A stretch of DNA of 64,000 bases from Lacipirellula limnantheis (GCF_007746075.1 NZ_CP036339.1:1054001-1118000); one strand, 5' to 3'. Numbered from the stretch's first letter, positions 44,181-53,672 are shown. Translations and numbers: made by a program. The notes: a model not told the origin generated them from the sequence alone.

Positions 44181-44516
44181 ATGATGCTGTCAAACCACGC
44201 CCTAATTCCCAGCTGCCAAGAATTCCACGTGCGCGTACCGGCTATCACGACGGAGGGGCTGCCGAAGCGGCTCGTCGCGTTCGGCGTCGACGACGTCCAT
44301 CTCTTGAAGCTCGACTGCAAGGGCGCCGAGTACACCATCCTCGAGTCGCTCGCCGAAAGTGTTCGCCTATCCCAAGTCGGCTGGATTCGCGGCTCGGGCG
44401 ACAGCACAAGCCTCGTCTGGCCAGCATGCTTGCAGGGACGCACCTATACCACTTCGATCCCAACCCTCGCGTCAGTGCGGGCTTTTCATCAGTCAACGGC
44501 GATAGCCAACTATTAA
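44181..44516 (+). pseudogene. FkbM-type methyltransferase C-terminal fragment
   Basis: The frame reads VPAITTEGLPKRLVAFGVDD followed by VHLLKLDCKGAEYTILESLA, the characteristic LLKLDCEGAEYEIL motif of FkbM SAM-dependent methyltransferases. No SAM-binding N-terminal half precedes it; the coding sequence begins immediately after the nuclease gene's stop. Near 44405 similarity may shift to another frame (LASMLAGTHLYHFDPNPRVS), suggesting a frameshift as well. Inactive remnant. Confidence 0.7.
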
Positions 44517-44808
44517 TGCCAGCGATCCCGATGGCCGAGTCACAATTGGAGCCTCCTTGCGGGGGCTGGTGCGATCAGCGACAGCGATAGTCAGGAAGTC
44601 ATTCCTTCGGGGGACTACGAGATCCATTGTTTAGCATACGGGCGCGCCAAAGCAGCAACTCTCGACTGGAGAGAATCTTAAATGGGAATATTGGCGTATT
44701 CGGCAAGGGTATTCGGTGAAGATTCCCCATTGCAAAGCGTTGTTCTACCGTGGGCTCAGATTGAAGGGGGCCACAAGCACCGCGTCACGAGAATTTGGAG
44801 GTTCAACT

Positions 44809-45063
44809 ATGGCCACGCTCGTATCCCTCGCCCGCAATGCCATGCTGTCCGTCGCTGTTGCCACCGCATTGGCGCTCGCCGCCGGCCCATCCCAGGCGTG
44901 CGACTACTATTATTACCGGACCGTGACGACCTATGTCGCCGTCCAGCCAGTAGGCTACTACGTCACCCACTACGACGACTGCGGCGATGCCTACCAAGTC
45001 CGCGTGGTGACGCATCGGACGGTCCGTGTCCCGGTAGCCCGACAGGAGAAAGTATACTGTTGA
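44809..45063 (+). CDS. Small secreted Tyr-rich protein
   Basis: 84 residues from the ATG at 44809, with GGAGG eight bases upstream. It has a signal peptide (LARNAMLSVAVATALALAAG, cut near SQA) and a short mature part rich in Tyr, Val and Thr with four Cys (CDYYYYR, YDDCGD, final YC). Disulfide bonding outside the cell is plausible. No family recognised. It lies about 100 bases before the sigma factor gene in the same direction. Confidence 0.7.
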   Translation: MATLVSLARNAMLSVAVATALALAAGPSQACDYYYYRTVTTYVAVQPVGYYVTHYDDCGDAYQVRVVTHRTVRVPVARQEKVYC

Positions 45064-45165
45064 TAAGCATCGGAGATCCGTCTCCGCGGCATTATCCTAC
45101 GGTATGACGCTGCTGGGCAGAATCGAATTGTACCTGCCCGGCTTGTTACGTGCCGCTAGGTCGTT

Positions 45166-45765
45166 ATGCTGGCGCCTATGTCGGAGTCGTCTAAGTCGTC
45201 GCTGAATGAGCTTACCGACGAGACGTTGGTCGAGCTCGTCCAGCGCGGCGGCGCCCCGGCGAAAGCGTCATTCCAGGCGCAAGCGGCATTTGCGAAGCTC
45301 CGCGAGCGGTACAACGAGCAAGTCGTCGCTTCTGCTGCACAGTTCGGCAAAACTGGCGCCGAAGACGTCGCCCAGGAAGCATGGATTAAAGTGTGGACTA
45401 AGATTGCCGACCATTTTGATGGCAGAAATTTTCGAGGGTGGCTCTTTAGACTTGTAAAGCACGAAGCGATAAACGCGTATCGTCTTGCTCAGCGCAAACG
45501 GGAGCAGTCAATTAGCCTAGATTTCGAGTCGAAGGGCGACGGCAGCGCATCGAGCTTGGCGATCCTCCTCGAAAGAAAAGAACCGCTGGAACTGTGCATT
45601 GCCAAGCTCCCCGAACGGCAGCAATGCATCGTGCGGGCGACGCTGCAACAGATGAAAATAGCGGCCGCTGCCGAGCATTGTGGCATCACCGCCGCGCAAG
45701 CGTCGGTCGCGAAGCATCACGCCATCAAATCACTGCGCGCCTGTACCACCAGGGAGGGCGTATGA
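45166..45765 (+). CDS. ECF-type RNA polymerase sigma factor
   Basis: 199 residues (ATG 45166; ATG 45178 also possible). Region 2 appears as AEDVAQEAWIKVWTKIADHF followed by NFRGWLFRLVKHEAINAYR (core RNA polymerase binding and -10 recognition). Region 4 is IAKLPERQQCIVRATLQQMK, then ITAAQASVAKHHAIKSLRA (-35 recognition helix-turn-helix). There is no region 1.1 or 3, as in ECF sigma factors. It overlaps the next gene by four bases, the arrangement of a sigma factor with a membrane anti-sigma factor. Its targets may include the downstream secreted-protein block, but no promoter motif could be assigned by eye. Confidence 0.9.
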   Translation: MLAPMSESSKSSLNELTDETLVELVQRGGAPAKASFQAQAAFAKLRERYNEQVVASAAQFGKTGAEDVAQEAWIKVWTKIADHFDGRNFRGWLFRLVKHEAINAYRLAQRKREQSISLDFESKGDGSASSLAILLERKEPLELCIAKLPERQQCIVRATLQQMKIAAAAEHCGITAAQASVAKHHAIKSLRACTTREGV

Positions 45766-46640
45766 ACCTGCCCGCCCTCGAAATCCCGGAAGATGACGCG
45801 CTGCTGGCCCCCTGGCTGGAACGGCAGTTGGTCGGCATGGACTTAGGCGACCTCGCGACTCAGCTCGCGTTGTGGCAAGAAGATGCCGCGCCGCCGGACG
45901 GATCCTCGCTCGACGTAGCGATTGGCGATCGGCTGGCGACGGTCCTCGAAGCGGGTCTGTGCGGACTTTCGGTCGATGACCTACGAGGTCTACTCGCAAG
46001 GCCGGGCCTGTTATTGGAATTGCAAGCTCGCATCTTCGGCGAGGGAGGTGACTATTGGCGGGGCGTAGCGATAAGCAGCGAACATCGCGCCGCCGTGCAG
46101 CGGGTGGAGTCGGCCGTGTCTGAGAGGCTCCGCGAACGGCCAACGCTACCGCCAGTCGCGGAGCCGGTTGGCAACCTTCGCGCCCGTTGGCGGGTGCTGC
46201 CGGCGATCGCTGCGGTGCTGCTATTGGCGCTCGGCGCCTGGGCACTGCGACCGGGGCCTGTGCCGGCGCCGGGCTGGGGCTTTGACCGGCCGGGGTTGCT
46301 CACCCAGCAGATACCAGCGGACCAGTATTTGACGATGCTGTCCCAAGCGGCGAATCAGTGGTTTAACAAAAAGCCAGACTCGGCCGACTCCCTTCGCGCG
46401 CGGCTTATACAGTTTCGCGACGGCTGCGACACGCTGCTGGCCGCCCCCCACGCGCAGCTCGCCGCCGCCGACAAAGAATGGCTGCTGAAACGCTGTCGCG
46501 CATGGCGCGACGGCATCGAAATTCGCCTGGCTGAGCTGGACGCCGGCGAGTTCGATATCGCTGAAGTGCGGCGGCGGGCCGACGAACTAGTTGAGAAGGC
46601 CGTCGACGCCCTGCATCAGCGAGCTGAAAGCCTCGGGTGA
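45762..46640 (+). CDS. Single-pass membrane protein, candidate anti-sigma factor
   Basis: 292 residues from the ATG at 45762, overlapping the sigma stop (ATGA). Residues 1-140 are soluble and Leu-rich (WLERQLVGMDLGDLATQLAL). One helix spans about 144-162 (VLPAIAAVLLLALGAWAL). The rest, about 130 residues, is outside and helical (WFNKKPDSADSLRARLIQFR). This topology and the overlap with an ECF sigma gene suggest an anti-sigma factor, but the zinc-binding HxxxCxxC motif of common anti-sigma domains is absent, so the call is contextual. Confidence 0.65.
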   Translation: MNLPALEIPEDDALLAPWLERQLVGMDLGDLATQLALWQEDAAPPDGSSLDVAIGDRLATVLEAGLCGLSVDDLRGLLARPGLLLELQARIFGEGGDYWRGVAISSEHRAAVQRVESAVSERLRERPTLPPVAEPVGNLRARWRVLPAIAAVLLLALGAWALRPGPVPAPGWGFDRPGLLTQQIPADQYLTMLSQAANQWFNKKPDSADSLRARLIQFRDGCDTLLAAPHAQLAAADKEWLLKRCRAWRDGIEIRLAELDAGEFDIAEVRRRADELVEKAVDALHQRAESLG

Positions 46641-47354
46641 AGGGGACCGACGATCCACACGTCGGCGAAGCCTCTGCCGAGTACCTAGGTCGTAGACGGC
46701 AACTCCCGCGTTTTCGGTCACCGGCCTCGCTTCGTACCCGCTAACGCGGAGCAACTTGGCCTAGACTTCGCGAATTTGCAGCGACGAAAGCGACGACTGC
46801 TCGCATTCATCGACTCCGCGTCGACACTTACCGGCGGCGGTCGCCGCCAGGACCGCCCAAGCTGCCCAACAGGGGCCAAGCGTGCCCTCCAGTTCAAATG
46901 AATTAACTTCATTGGACGACTATTGCTGCTGATCGCCCGCGATCAACGAAAGACGGGTTAGCAAGTCAGCGCTGTGCGTAATCAGGTTTCCGATCTCGAC
47001 GGGCATTCACTGATCGATTTTCTTGGCAGTCTTGTAGCTCCTGCCATTCGATCTTTTCGGCCAGTGCAACGGCGCGTCGAGTCCTACGCCGACCGTTTCC
47101 CGACGTGGACCTCAATGAAGCGTCAATTGCTCAGTCCTCAGTCGGGAATCTTTCACGAAAAAGCCTAGCAAGCGCCGGATACGAAACCCGTGCCGCACCC
47201 GCCTATCGGCCGGGCAGAAGATGAAGTTGATTTTTTTTGCTAGCGGAACACGAAGATTCTCCGGCGCGATGCGTTGTCAGTGGTAGACCGTTCGACGAGC
47301 GTCGTCGCACGGCTCGAAGACTCCCACAGTTCGCGTCTATTTGGAGATTGACCC
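46641..47354. other. Intergenic region, no gene seen
   Basis: About 714 bases between the sigma/anti-sigma pair and the next secreted gene. No coding sequence with a credible start or family was recognised. A promoter for the downstream small secreted genes should lie here but could not be located by eye. Confidence 0.5.
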
Positions 47355-47744
47355 ATGAGATTCCCCCTCGTCGCCGCCTCCCTAATCGTTGGCGTAGGCA
47401 GCTTCTTTCCCGCATTGGGCTCGACGGCGGAGGCCGCCGATTACGGCGCCTACGTCGTGTGCAATCCCACGAGCACAGCACTTCACTACCAAGTGAAGTG
47501 GGGCGACGGAGAGTGGAAGTCGTACTGCGTCTATCCAGGTTACGTGAAGTCGCACTACCACGAACTCGACTGCGAAGGCGCCGCCCCCAAACCTCGGGTT
47601 CGCTTCGACTACGTCGGCGGCGACGAACAAGTGACGTATCAGACGTACGCCGTCGACATGACGGCGACTGACTGCCCGTCCAATGGCAAACGATACACGT
47701 TTAAGTTTTCGCGGTGCGGAACGTATCTCGAGCTGTACCGATGA
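47355..47744 (+). CDS. Small secreted beta-type protein
   Basis: 129 residues with a TTGGAG ribosome binding site about nine bases upstream of the ATG. Signal peptide residues 1-28 (ending STAEAAD). The mature part looks like a compact beta sandwich: HYQVKWGDGEWKSYCVYPGY, RVRFDYVGGDEQVTYQTYAV, YTFKFSRCGTYLELYR. Four Cys could form two disulfides. No family recognised. Lies 61 bases before another small secreted gene in the same direction. Confidence 0.75.
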   Translation: MRFPLVAASLIVGVGSFFPALGSTAEAADYGAYVVCNPTSTALHYQVKWGDGEWKSYCVYPGYVKSHYHELDCEGAAPKPRVRFDYVGGDEQVTYQTYAVDMTATDCPSNGKRYTFKFSRCGTYLELYR

Positions 47745-47805
47745 AGTACGCGGGCTGGTGCGTCCGCTGTTTTTTCCTTCCTTTCTAGTTTAGGAGACCG
47801 ATTCG

Positions 47806-48060
47806 ATGATCAAGCAACCTACCTCCCGCATCATCCGCCGCGTTGGCCTGCCAGCGCTGGCGTTATTGATGATGGCGTTCGCCAGTTCGCAGGCAGAAGC
47901 CCATGGCGGCTATAGTTCGGGCTACAGCTACTCCTACGGCTATAGCTACAGCGGACGCAACTACGGCTACAGCACGTACTACCGGTATGGGCAGCCGCGA
48001 TACCAGAATCACTATCAAAACTACAACTATGGCTCGCGCGGCTACTCGCGCTGCCGATAG
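47806..48060 (+). CDS. Small secreted Gly/Tyr/Ser-rich protein
   Basis: 84 residues with a clear ribosome binding site (TTTAGGAG). Signal peptide about 1-32 (VGLPALALLMMAFASS, cut near AEA). The mature 52 residues are almost entirely Gly, Ser, Tyr, Asn and Arg with a repeated SYxYGYSYS pattern, like low-complexity extracellular or matrix proteins. A strong terminator follows 16 bases after the stop. Confidence 0.75.
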   Translation: MIKQPTSRIIRRVGLPALALLMMAFASSQAEAHGGYSSGYSYSYGYSYSGRNYGYSTYYRYGQPRYQNHYQNYNYGSRGYSRCR

Positions 48061-48075
48061 CGGCCAGCGTATGAG

Positions 48076-48120
48076 AAGGCGATGAAGCGAGCTTAGCTCG
48101 CTTCATCGCCTTCCTTCTTC
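48076..48120 (+). terminator. Rho-independent terminator
   Basis: A perfect 17-base stem (AAGGCGATGAAGCGAGC at 48076-48092 with its complement at 48096-48112) around a TTA loop, followed by a T-rich stretch (CCTTCTTC). The strongest terminator in the window. It ends the small secreted gene pair and separates it from the following genes. Confidence 0.9.
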
Positions 48121-48220
48121 TGCTTAAGCGAATGAGCATCGTCCCTCCCGTCAGGAAGGCCTCTGGGGGGAGATCTATGCACTAGCGGCAAGTCTCTGCG
48201 TAACTCCAGCCCTTCCTCCG

Positions 48221-48688
48221 ATGCGCTACACCGTACGAATGGTCACGATCTGGATGCCAATCGCGACCGCGGCGATTGCTTTGGCTGCTTTGACGCTGCG
48301 CGACGCGTCGCCGCCCGGTCTGGACGGATATTGTCCGGTCGCCCTCGTCGAAGAATGGCGTTGGGCGCATGGTGATTCATCGATAGTGGCGACTTTCGAA
48401 GGTTGCCGCTACTGGTTCTCTAGCGACGAGGCGCTGACCCGCTTCCGGCGCGAACCGGTCCGGTACACCCCCGCGCTCGCAGGAGTCGACCCAGTGCTGT
48501 GGCTGGACGAAGGGCGGCGGGCGCCGGGAACTCGGAAGTTCGGCGTCGAGTATGCCCGTCGAATCTGGCTATTCGCCTCAGAGCAGACTTTGCATCGTTT
48601 CGTGCAGAGTCCCTCGCGCTACGTCGTTCTGGTCGCGAAGTCTCGCGGGCATTCCGCCTCGCCGTCAAAAGTAGCGGACGATGAGTGA
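48221..48688 (+). CDS. YHS-like domain protein with membrane anchor
   Basis: 155 residues (ATG 48221 or ATG 48239). An N-terminal hydrophobic segment (VTIWMPIATAAIALAALTL) acts as anchor or signal. Residues about 33-80 look like a YHS domain: LDGYCPVALVEEWRWAHGD, then YWFSSDEALTRFRREPVRY. A second, weaker repeat follows (FGVEYARRIWLFASEQTLHR, FVQSPSRYV), so it may be a two-copy unit. YHS domains are often found with metal-transport or redox proteins. No operon link to the neighbours is shown. Confidence 0.65.
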   Translation: MRYTVRMVTIWMPIATAAIALAALTLRDASPPGLDGYCPVALVEEWRWAHGDSSIVATFEGCRYWFSSDEALTRFRREPVRYTPALAGVDPVLWLDEGRRAPGTRKFGVEYARRIWLFASEQTLHRFVQSPSRYVVLVAKSRGHSASPSKVADDE

Positions 48689-48826
48689 CCGTGACCGGCG
48701 GGCCTCGGAAAAATGTGGGGGGAAATTCGCGCAATAAACACCGCCCGACGCCGTTGTGGTGGGTGGGCGCCAACCAAGAACGTCACAATCGGCGCCGTCC
48801 CTAACCCTCCCGCATTTCTGGAGCCT

Positions 48827-49705
48827 ATGATGAACAACGCCCTCCGAGCTCGCGTCAACAAAGCCGTCCAAGCCGCTCAAACGAGCCCAGCTCTCGAAAT
48901 CTACGGTACGATCCGGTACGCGTGGCGAGGGATCGATCGCAAATCCGCCCAGCCGCCGGCGACGCTCGTGGCAGCGCGTCTCGCGGAGTTGATTAAACAA
49001 GCGCCACTGGCCCTGTCGCTCGACCAGCTCACCGAGCTCAGCGACCATGCGACGACCGCTGGCTTGCCGCTGTGGGCCGCGAAGGAGATCGCCGACTCGG
49101 CACAACGCTTCGGCGACTTCGCGCTGCCGCGCACCCTCAGAACCGCCGAAGGCGTCTACCGCTGCGACGTGCAGCCCCTAACGCTCCGTTACACGATGTA
49201 CCTTGGCTACGTGGCGACGCCGGCCTACGCGGCGCTGGGACGCATCGACAAAGCGGTTCGGCTGTCGCGGCGGTTTCTTGATCGGCTTTGCTCGAGGACT
49301 TACGACTGCGTACTCGGTGCCGGAGGTCATTCGTACCCCAACGATGCGACCACCCGCTTGCTGACGTTTGCCGCCCCGCTCAACGGGCTCGCAGTTCATT
49401 GGCCTTCGGACGGCGGAAGCCCCGCCGCACGGCGTCAAGTCGATCTGCTGTTGCAACGGTTGATCCGCGAGTGGCCGCTCTCAGATTGCATGCTCATCCG
49501 GGCGGCGGCGCTGGGGGTCGTCACGGCCGTTCCGTCCGCAGCCCGGGTGTTTTCATCGGCCGCGTCGGTCGCATCCGAACGCCACGAGCGCGAACTTGCC
49601 GCAGCCTTTGAGTTCTTCAGCGGCCGGCCGGAATTGCTCCGCGCTAGCGGGAAGCGCCGGTTGCTGCGAAAACGGCGTCGCAGCGAGGCCCTTGTCGCTC
49701 GGTAA
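48827..49705 (+). CDS. Hypothetical helical protein
   Basis: 292 residues from the ATG at 48827 (second in a row with ATG 48830); the longer frame upstream is not plausible. No signal peptide or membrane helix. It is mostly helical, with ALEIYGTIRYAWRGIDRKS, LTELSDHATTAGLPLWAAKE and SDCMLIRAAALGVVTAVPSA, and an Arg-rich end (KRRLLRKRRRSEALVAR). No family recognised. It stands in the same orientation as the caspase-like block 500 bases downstream. Confidence 0.55.
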   Translation: MMNNALRARVNKAVQAAQTSPALEIYGTIRYAWRGIDRKSAQPPATLVAARLAELIKQAPLALSLDQLTELSDHATTAGLPLWAAKEIADSAQRFGDFALPRTLRTAEGVYRCDVQPLTLRYTMYLGYVATPAYAALGRIDKAVRLSRRFLDRLCSRTYDCVLGAGGHSYPNDATTRLLTFAAPLNGLAVHWPSDGGSPAARRQVDLLLQRLIREWPLSDCMLIRAAALGVVTAVPSAARVFSSAASVASERHERELAAAFEFFSGRPELLRASGKRRLLRKRRRSEALVAR

Positions 49706-49781
49706 CGTGCATCCACATGGACGTTCCGAAAAGCCGTATCTTTTTAACTCCCTCACCATCTTCAACACCCCAGCAAACTCT

Positions 49782-50108
49782 ATGATCGCCTTTCCAACGC
49801 TTCACTCCGTCGCCTTGTTGGCAGTTCGGGCGGCGCGGATCCCTATCAAGTCGCTCGCGGCCGTCGTAGTGATCGCTGGTTTCGGCCCGGTGATCATGAT
49901 CGCGTGGCTGGCGGCGGTCATCAGCGTCGACTGCCGTACGGAACGCCCCAGCTTAGCGACGGCCAAAGTGCTACGGATGGCTTTTGACGTCGGGCCGGCG
50001 TGGCGTGCGGCCGTTATTGAGCCTTCCGTAAAGTGGCGGTTCACCGGCGGCTTTTTCCATTTACCAAGCGAGCGCCTGCAAGATTGTGGTTGGTCGATGT
50101 GGTGCTAG
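49782..50108 (+). CDS. Small hydrophobic hypothetical protein
   Basis: 108-residue frame from the ATG at 49782: hydrophobic helices at about 6-22 and 24-48, then a soluble end with SVKWRFTGGFFHLPSERL. There is no Shine-Dalgarno and no family. It ends 79 bases before the first caspase-like gene. Real coding status is uncertain. Confidence 0.35.
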   Translation: MIAFPTLHSVALLAVRAARIPIKSLAAVVVIAGFGPVIMIAWLAAVISVDCRTERPSLATAKVLRMAFDVGPAWRAAVIEPSVKWRFTGGFFHLPSERLQDCGWSMWC

Positions 50109-50186
50109 AATGCTTGCCACTTCGCGATGGGACGGCGGTGCGCCTTTTCAATTCAGTTCATTCGAGTATCCAAGTGGAGTTTGGCG

Positions 50187-53100
50187 ATGTTGATCAGCCA
50201 GAAAGGCTTGCCAGTCGGGACGCTCGTCGTCGGTTGGTTGGCGCTGGCCGCGTGGGGCGGCGCGCGGGCGGAGGGACCGCTAGCGCTAGTTCCAGAAGAC
50301 GAAGCGATCTTGGAGTTGGACATCCCCGACGGGGTGCGCGTCGAGATCGACGGCCAGGCCGTTGACGACCCTCGACGCGTGGTCTGGAGCGGCGCGTCGT
50401 CCGACCGGCCGATCGAGGCGCAGCTCGCCGCCACGTTTGCCGATGGCGGTCGCAAGGAGCGGTCGCTTTTGATGTGGGGAGGCCACGCCGTCCGGCTGCC
50501 ACTTCGCTCGCCTGCAGCCGCAGTTCCCACGCCAGTGCTTCAAATCGGGCACGCGGAGGAAGTCTCTTCGGTAGCGTTCAGTCCCGACGGCAAACTTGGA
50601 CTCACCGGCTCATGGGATAATACGGCAGCGGTGTGGGACGTCGCCACCGGCCGGCGACTCCGCACCCTTGAAGGGCACGCTGACTTCGTCTCTTCGGTAG
50701 CGTTCAGTCCCGACGGCAAGCTCGCCCTCACTGGCTCGGGGGATAATTCAGCAGCGGTGTGGGACGTCGCCACGGGCCGCCGACTCCGCACTTTCGAAGG
50801 GCACGCTGGTATCGTCTCTTCGGCAGCGTTCAGCCCTGACGGCAAGCTGGCCCTTACTGGTTCTTTTGACAAGTTGGCGGCGGTGTGGGACGTCGCCACC
50901 GGACGTCGACTCCGCATCCTCGCAGGACATACGGAGGCCATCGGTTCGGTAGCATTCAGCCCTGATGGCAAGCTCGCCCTCACCGGTTCCGGGGACAAGT
51001 TGGCGGCGGTGTGGGACGTCGCCACAGGCCGCCAGCTTCGCACCCTTGAAGGGCATAACGGCATCAAGAATCAGTGTGTTGGGGTCTATTCGGTGGCGTT
51101 CAGTCCCGACGGCAAGCTCGCCATCACGGGCTCGGCCGACGAGACGGCTGTGGTGTGGGACATCGCCATGGGCCGCCGGCTCCGTACTCTTGAAGGACAC
51201 GCCCATGGCGTCAATTCGGTAGCGTTCAGCCCCGACGGCAAGCTCGCTCTTACCGGCTCTTTTGACAAGACGGCGGCGGTGTGGGAGGTCGCAACCGGTC
51301 GCCGACTCCACACCCTCGAAGGACACGCCGAAGGCGTCAATTCAGTAGCGTTCAGTCCCGACGGCAAGCTCGCCATAACGGGCTCCGTAGATGATACTGC
51401 GGCGGTGTGGGACGTCACCACCGGCCGCATGCTCCGCACCCTCGAAGGACACGCTGAGAGCATCTCTTCAGTGGTGTTCAGCCCCGATGGCACACTCGCC
51501 CTCACCGGCTCCCGCGACGAGGCAGCGGCGGTGTGGGAGGTCGCAACCGGTCGCCGACTCCACACCCTCGAGGGACACGCCGACGGCGTCAATTCAGTAG
51601 CATTCAGTCCCGACGGCAAGCTCGCCCTCACCGGCTCTTTTGACGAGACAGTGGCGGTGTGGGATGTCGCCGCCGGACGCCGACTTCGCACCCTTGAAGG
51701 GCATACTGGCTTCGTCAACTCGATAGCGTTCAGTCCCGACGGCAAGCTCGCGCTCACCGGTTGCCACGACGATACGGCGGCAGAGGATACTGCGGCGCTG
51801 TGGGACGTCGCCACCGGCCGCAGGCTCCGTACCCTCAAGGGGCACGCCGGCGGCGTCGATTCGGTAGCGTTCAGCCCGGACGGCAAGCTCGCCGTCACCG
51901 GTGGCCTTGGCGACGCATTGGCAGCGCTGTGGGACGTCGCCACCGGCCGCCAACTCCGCGTCCTCGAAGGGCACAACGGTGGCGTCAAATCAGTAGCTTT
52001 CAGCCTCGACGGCAAACTCGCCCTCACTGGCTCGGGGGATAATTCAGCAGCGGTGTGGGACGTCGCCACGGGCCGCCGACTCCAAATTCTCGAGGCGCAC
52101 ACTAGCAGCATCTGGTCAGTAGCGTTCAGCCCGGACGGCAAGCTCGCGCTCACCGGCTCCAATGACAGAACGGCAGTGGTATGGAACGTCGCCTCGGGGC
52201 GCCGACTGCGCACTCTCGAAGGGCACGTCGGGGGCGTCAGTTCGGTAGCGTTCAGCCCCGACGGCAAGCTCGCCGTGACGCAGACGGGCGAAGGCGTGGC
52301 GGCGTGGGACGTCGCCACTGGCGATCTTGTTTATCGCCAAACGTTCACTGACGCGGGCATTCTCACGACCACCCCCGAAGGCCTGTTCGACGGCCCATTT
52401 AATGCGTCCGAGGCGATCTGCTACCGCCGCGTCGGCGGCGGGCTGCGAGTCGTCCCGGTCTCGCAGTACTACAGCGACCTCGGGCGTCCGGGGCTGTACG
52501 AGCTAATTCTTCAGGGGGAACGGCCGATGCCTGCTGTCGACTTCAGCGACGCGCCCGAACCCCAAGTGCGGTTCGTCTTTCCCGAGACGGGAGCCGTCGT
52601 GACCGAGTCGTCCATTCAGGTGGTGGTCGAGGCGACCGATGCCGGCAGCGGCGTCGAAGGGATTCGGCTCACCAACAACCAAAGGCCCATTCCCTCAGCG
52701 GCTCCCATGACGCGAGACGGAGACAAGTTCCGCCAGACCTACCTGTTCGACTTGGCGGAAGGGAACAACTTACTGGAGACGATCGCGACATCCGACGGCA
52801 AAACTCAAGGCGTGGCGCGAATCGATAGCGCCTCGGCTACTGTCGTGGTGAAGTGCCGCGAGAAGTTGACGCCTCCCGACCTGTACATCGTCGCCGTGGG
52901 GGTTGGGGAATACGCCGACGCTGGTTGGCGCCTCCACTATCCCCCCGCCGACGCCCGCGAGCTGGCGCAGGCCCTCGAGCGGCGCGGCCGGAAACTGTTT
53001 CGAGAAGTCCACGCCCAGGTGCTGGTTGACGCGGACGCGAATTCGGCGGGGATCGAGCAAGCCTTTCAACGCGTCGCCCAGTCCGCCCTACCCCAAGATT

Positions 53101-53672
53101 GCGTCGTCGCAACATTTTCCGGCCACGGCCACGCCATCGACCAAGTCTACTATTTTCTTCCGCAAGAATTCAAACAGGAGAGCGCCGATACCGTCGATCA
53201 GAGCGTCCGCCGGTACGGCATCGCGCATGGCAGCATCGCCGCTTGGCTGCGGCCGATCAAAGCGCAGAAGGTGACGTTGGCGTTCGATACCTGCCACTCG
53301 GGACATGCGATCCAGTTGATGAAGGCGTTCGACCGAGGCGCGTCGTTCGCACGGGCTATCGAAGATCTTAATCGTTCTGAAGGGGTTCAAATTATTGCTG
53401 CGGCGGCGACGGACAACGTGACCCAAGAAGTCGAGGAGTTGGGGCACGGCATCCTGAGCTACGCGTTGCTGGGCGGGTTGGGGGCCGTCGACCACGGCCC
53501 GCTGTCGGGAAAGCACGCGCCATACGATACGAAAGACGGCTCCTTGTCGGTTGCGAAGTGGCTGATGTTTGCAAGCGATCAGGTGAGCGAGCTGAACAAG
53601 GCCTATCGACAGAACGATGAAAAGCCGCGCTCGCAGATCCGGAACGACTACCCCATCGCCGCGTTCGATTAG
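50187..53672 (+). CDS. Secreted WD40-repeat caspase-like protease (first copy)
   Basis: 1161 residues from the ATG at 50187 (a longer frame starts at 50127), giving a signal peptide that ends near GARAEG. A short beta region (about 30-115) leads into 14 WD-type repeats (about 120-705) of the form GHxxxVxSVAFSPDGKLALTGS. Fourteen would make two seven-bladed propellers. A linker with an Ig-like strand pattern (about 790-890) precedes a caspase-fold (peptidase C14) domain from about 895: DLYIVAVGVGEYADAG, His980 in TFSGHGH and Cys1036 in AFDTCHSG, the conserved dyad. Orthocaspases of bacteria usually cut after Arg or Lys; the S1 pocket was not resolved here. Export of a caspase-like protein is unusual outside planctomycetes. 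Confidence 0.88.
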   Translation: MLISQKGLPVGTLVVGWLALAAWGGARAEGPLALVPEDEAILELDIPDGVRVEIDGQAVDDPRRVVWSGASSDRPIEAQLAATFADGGRKERSLLMWGGHAVRLPLRSPAAAVPTPVLQIGHAEEVSSVAFSPDGKLGLTGSWDNTAAVWDVATGRRLRTLEGHADFVSSVAFSPDGKLALTGSGDNSAAVWDVATGRRLRTFEGHAGIVSSAAFSPDGKLALTGSFDKLAAVWDVATGRRLRILAGHTEAIGSVAFSPDGKLALTGSGDKLAAVWDVATGRQLRTLEGHNGIKNQCVGVYSVAFSPDGKLAITGSADETAVVWDIAMGRRLRTLEGHAHGVNSVAFSPDGKLALTGSFDKTAAVWEVATGRRLHTLEGHAEGVNSVAFSPDGKLAITGSVDDTAAVWDVTTGRMLRTLEGHAESISSVVFSPDGTLALTGSRDEAAAVWEVATGRRLHTLEGHADGVNSVAFSPDGKLALTGSFDETVAVWDVAAGRRLRTLEGHTGFVNSIAFSPDGKLALTGCHDDTAAEDTAALWDVATGRRLRTLKGHAGGVDSVAFSPDGKLAVTGGLGDALAALWDVATGRQLRVLEGHNGGVKSVAFSLDGKLALTGSGDNSAAVWDVATGRRLQILEAHTSSIWSVAFSPDGKLALTGSNDRTAVVWNVASGRRLRTLEGHVGGVSSVAFSPDGKLAVTQTGEGVAAWDVATGDLVYRQTFTDAGILTTTPEGLFDGPFNASEAICYRRVGGGLRVVPVSQYYSDLGRPGLYELILQGERPMPAVDFSDAPEPQVRFVFPETGAVVTESSIQVVVEATDAGSGVEGIRLTNNQRPIPSAAPMTRDGDKFRQTYLFDLAEGNNLLETIATSDGKTQGVARIDSASATVVVKCREKLTPPDLYIVAVGVGEYADAGWRLHYPPADARELAQALERRGRKLFREVHAQVLVDADANSAGIEQAFQRVAQSALPQDCVVATFSGHGHAIDQVYYFLPQEFKQESADTVDQSVRRYGIAHGSIAAWLRPIKAQKVTLAFDTCHSGHAIQLMKAFDRGASFARAIEDLNRSEGVQIIAAAATDNVTQEVEELGHGILSYALLGGLGAVDHGPLSGKHAPYDTKDGSLSVAKWLMFASDQVSELNKAYRQNDEKPRSQIRNDYPIAAFD
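50560..52300 (+). repeat. 14-copy WD repeat array in DNA
   Basis: Each unit is about 126 bases (42 codons). Units are highly similar in DNA; 67 bases at 50721-50787 recur exactly at 52017-52083, and the spans near 51287 and 51537 differ at only a few positions. Such identity implies recent duplication or gene conversion within the gene. Confidence 0.8.

Noticed and set aside
51086..52318. 410-codon minus-strand open frame within the first caspase gene
   Set aside because: It is the mirror of the WD repeats (repeating PSGLNATE pattern), an artefact of repeat DNA and GC-rich third positions.
50520..52330. Tandem 126-base periodicity as a CRISPR or satellite array
   Set aside because: The period matches 42 codons of a WD repeat and stays in frame; no spacers.
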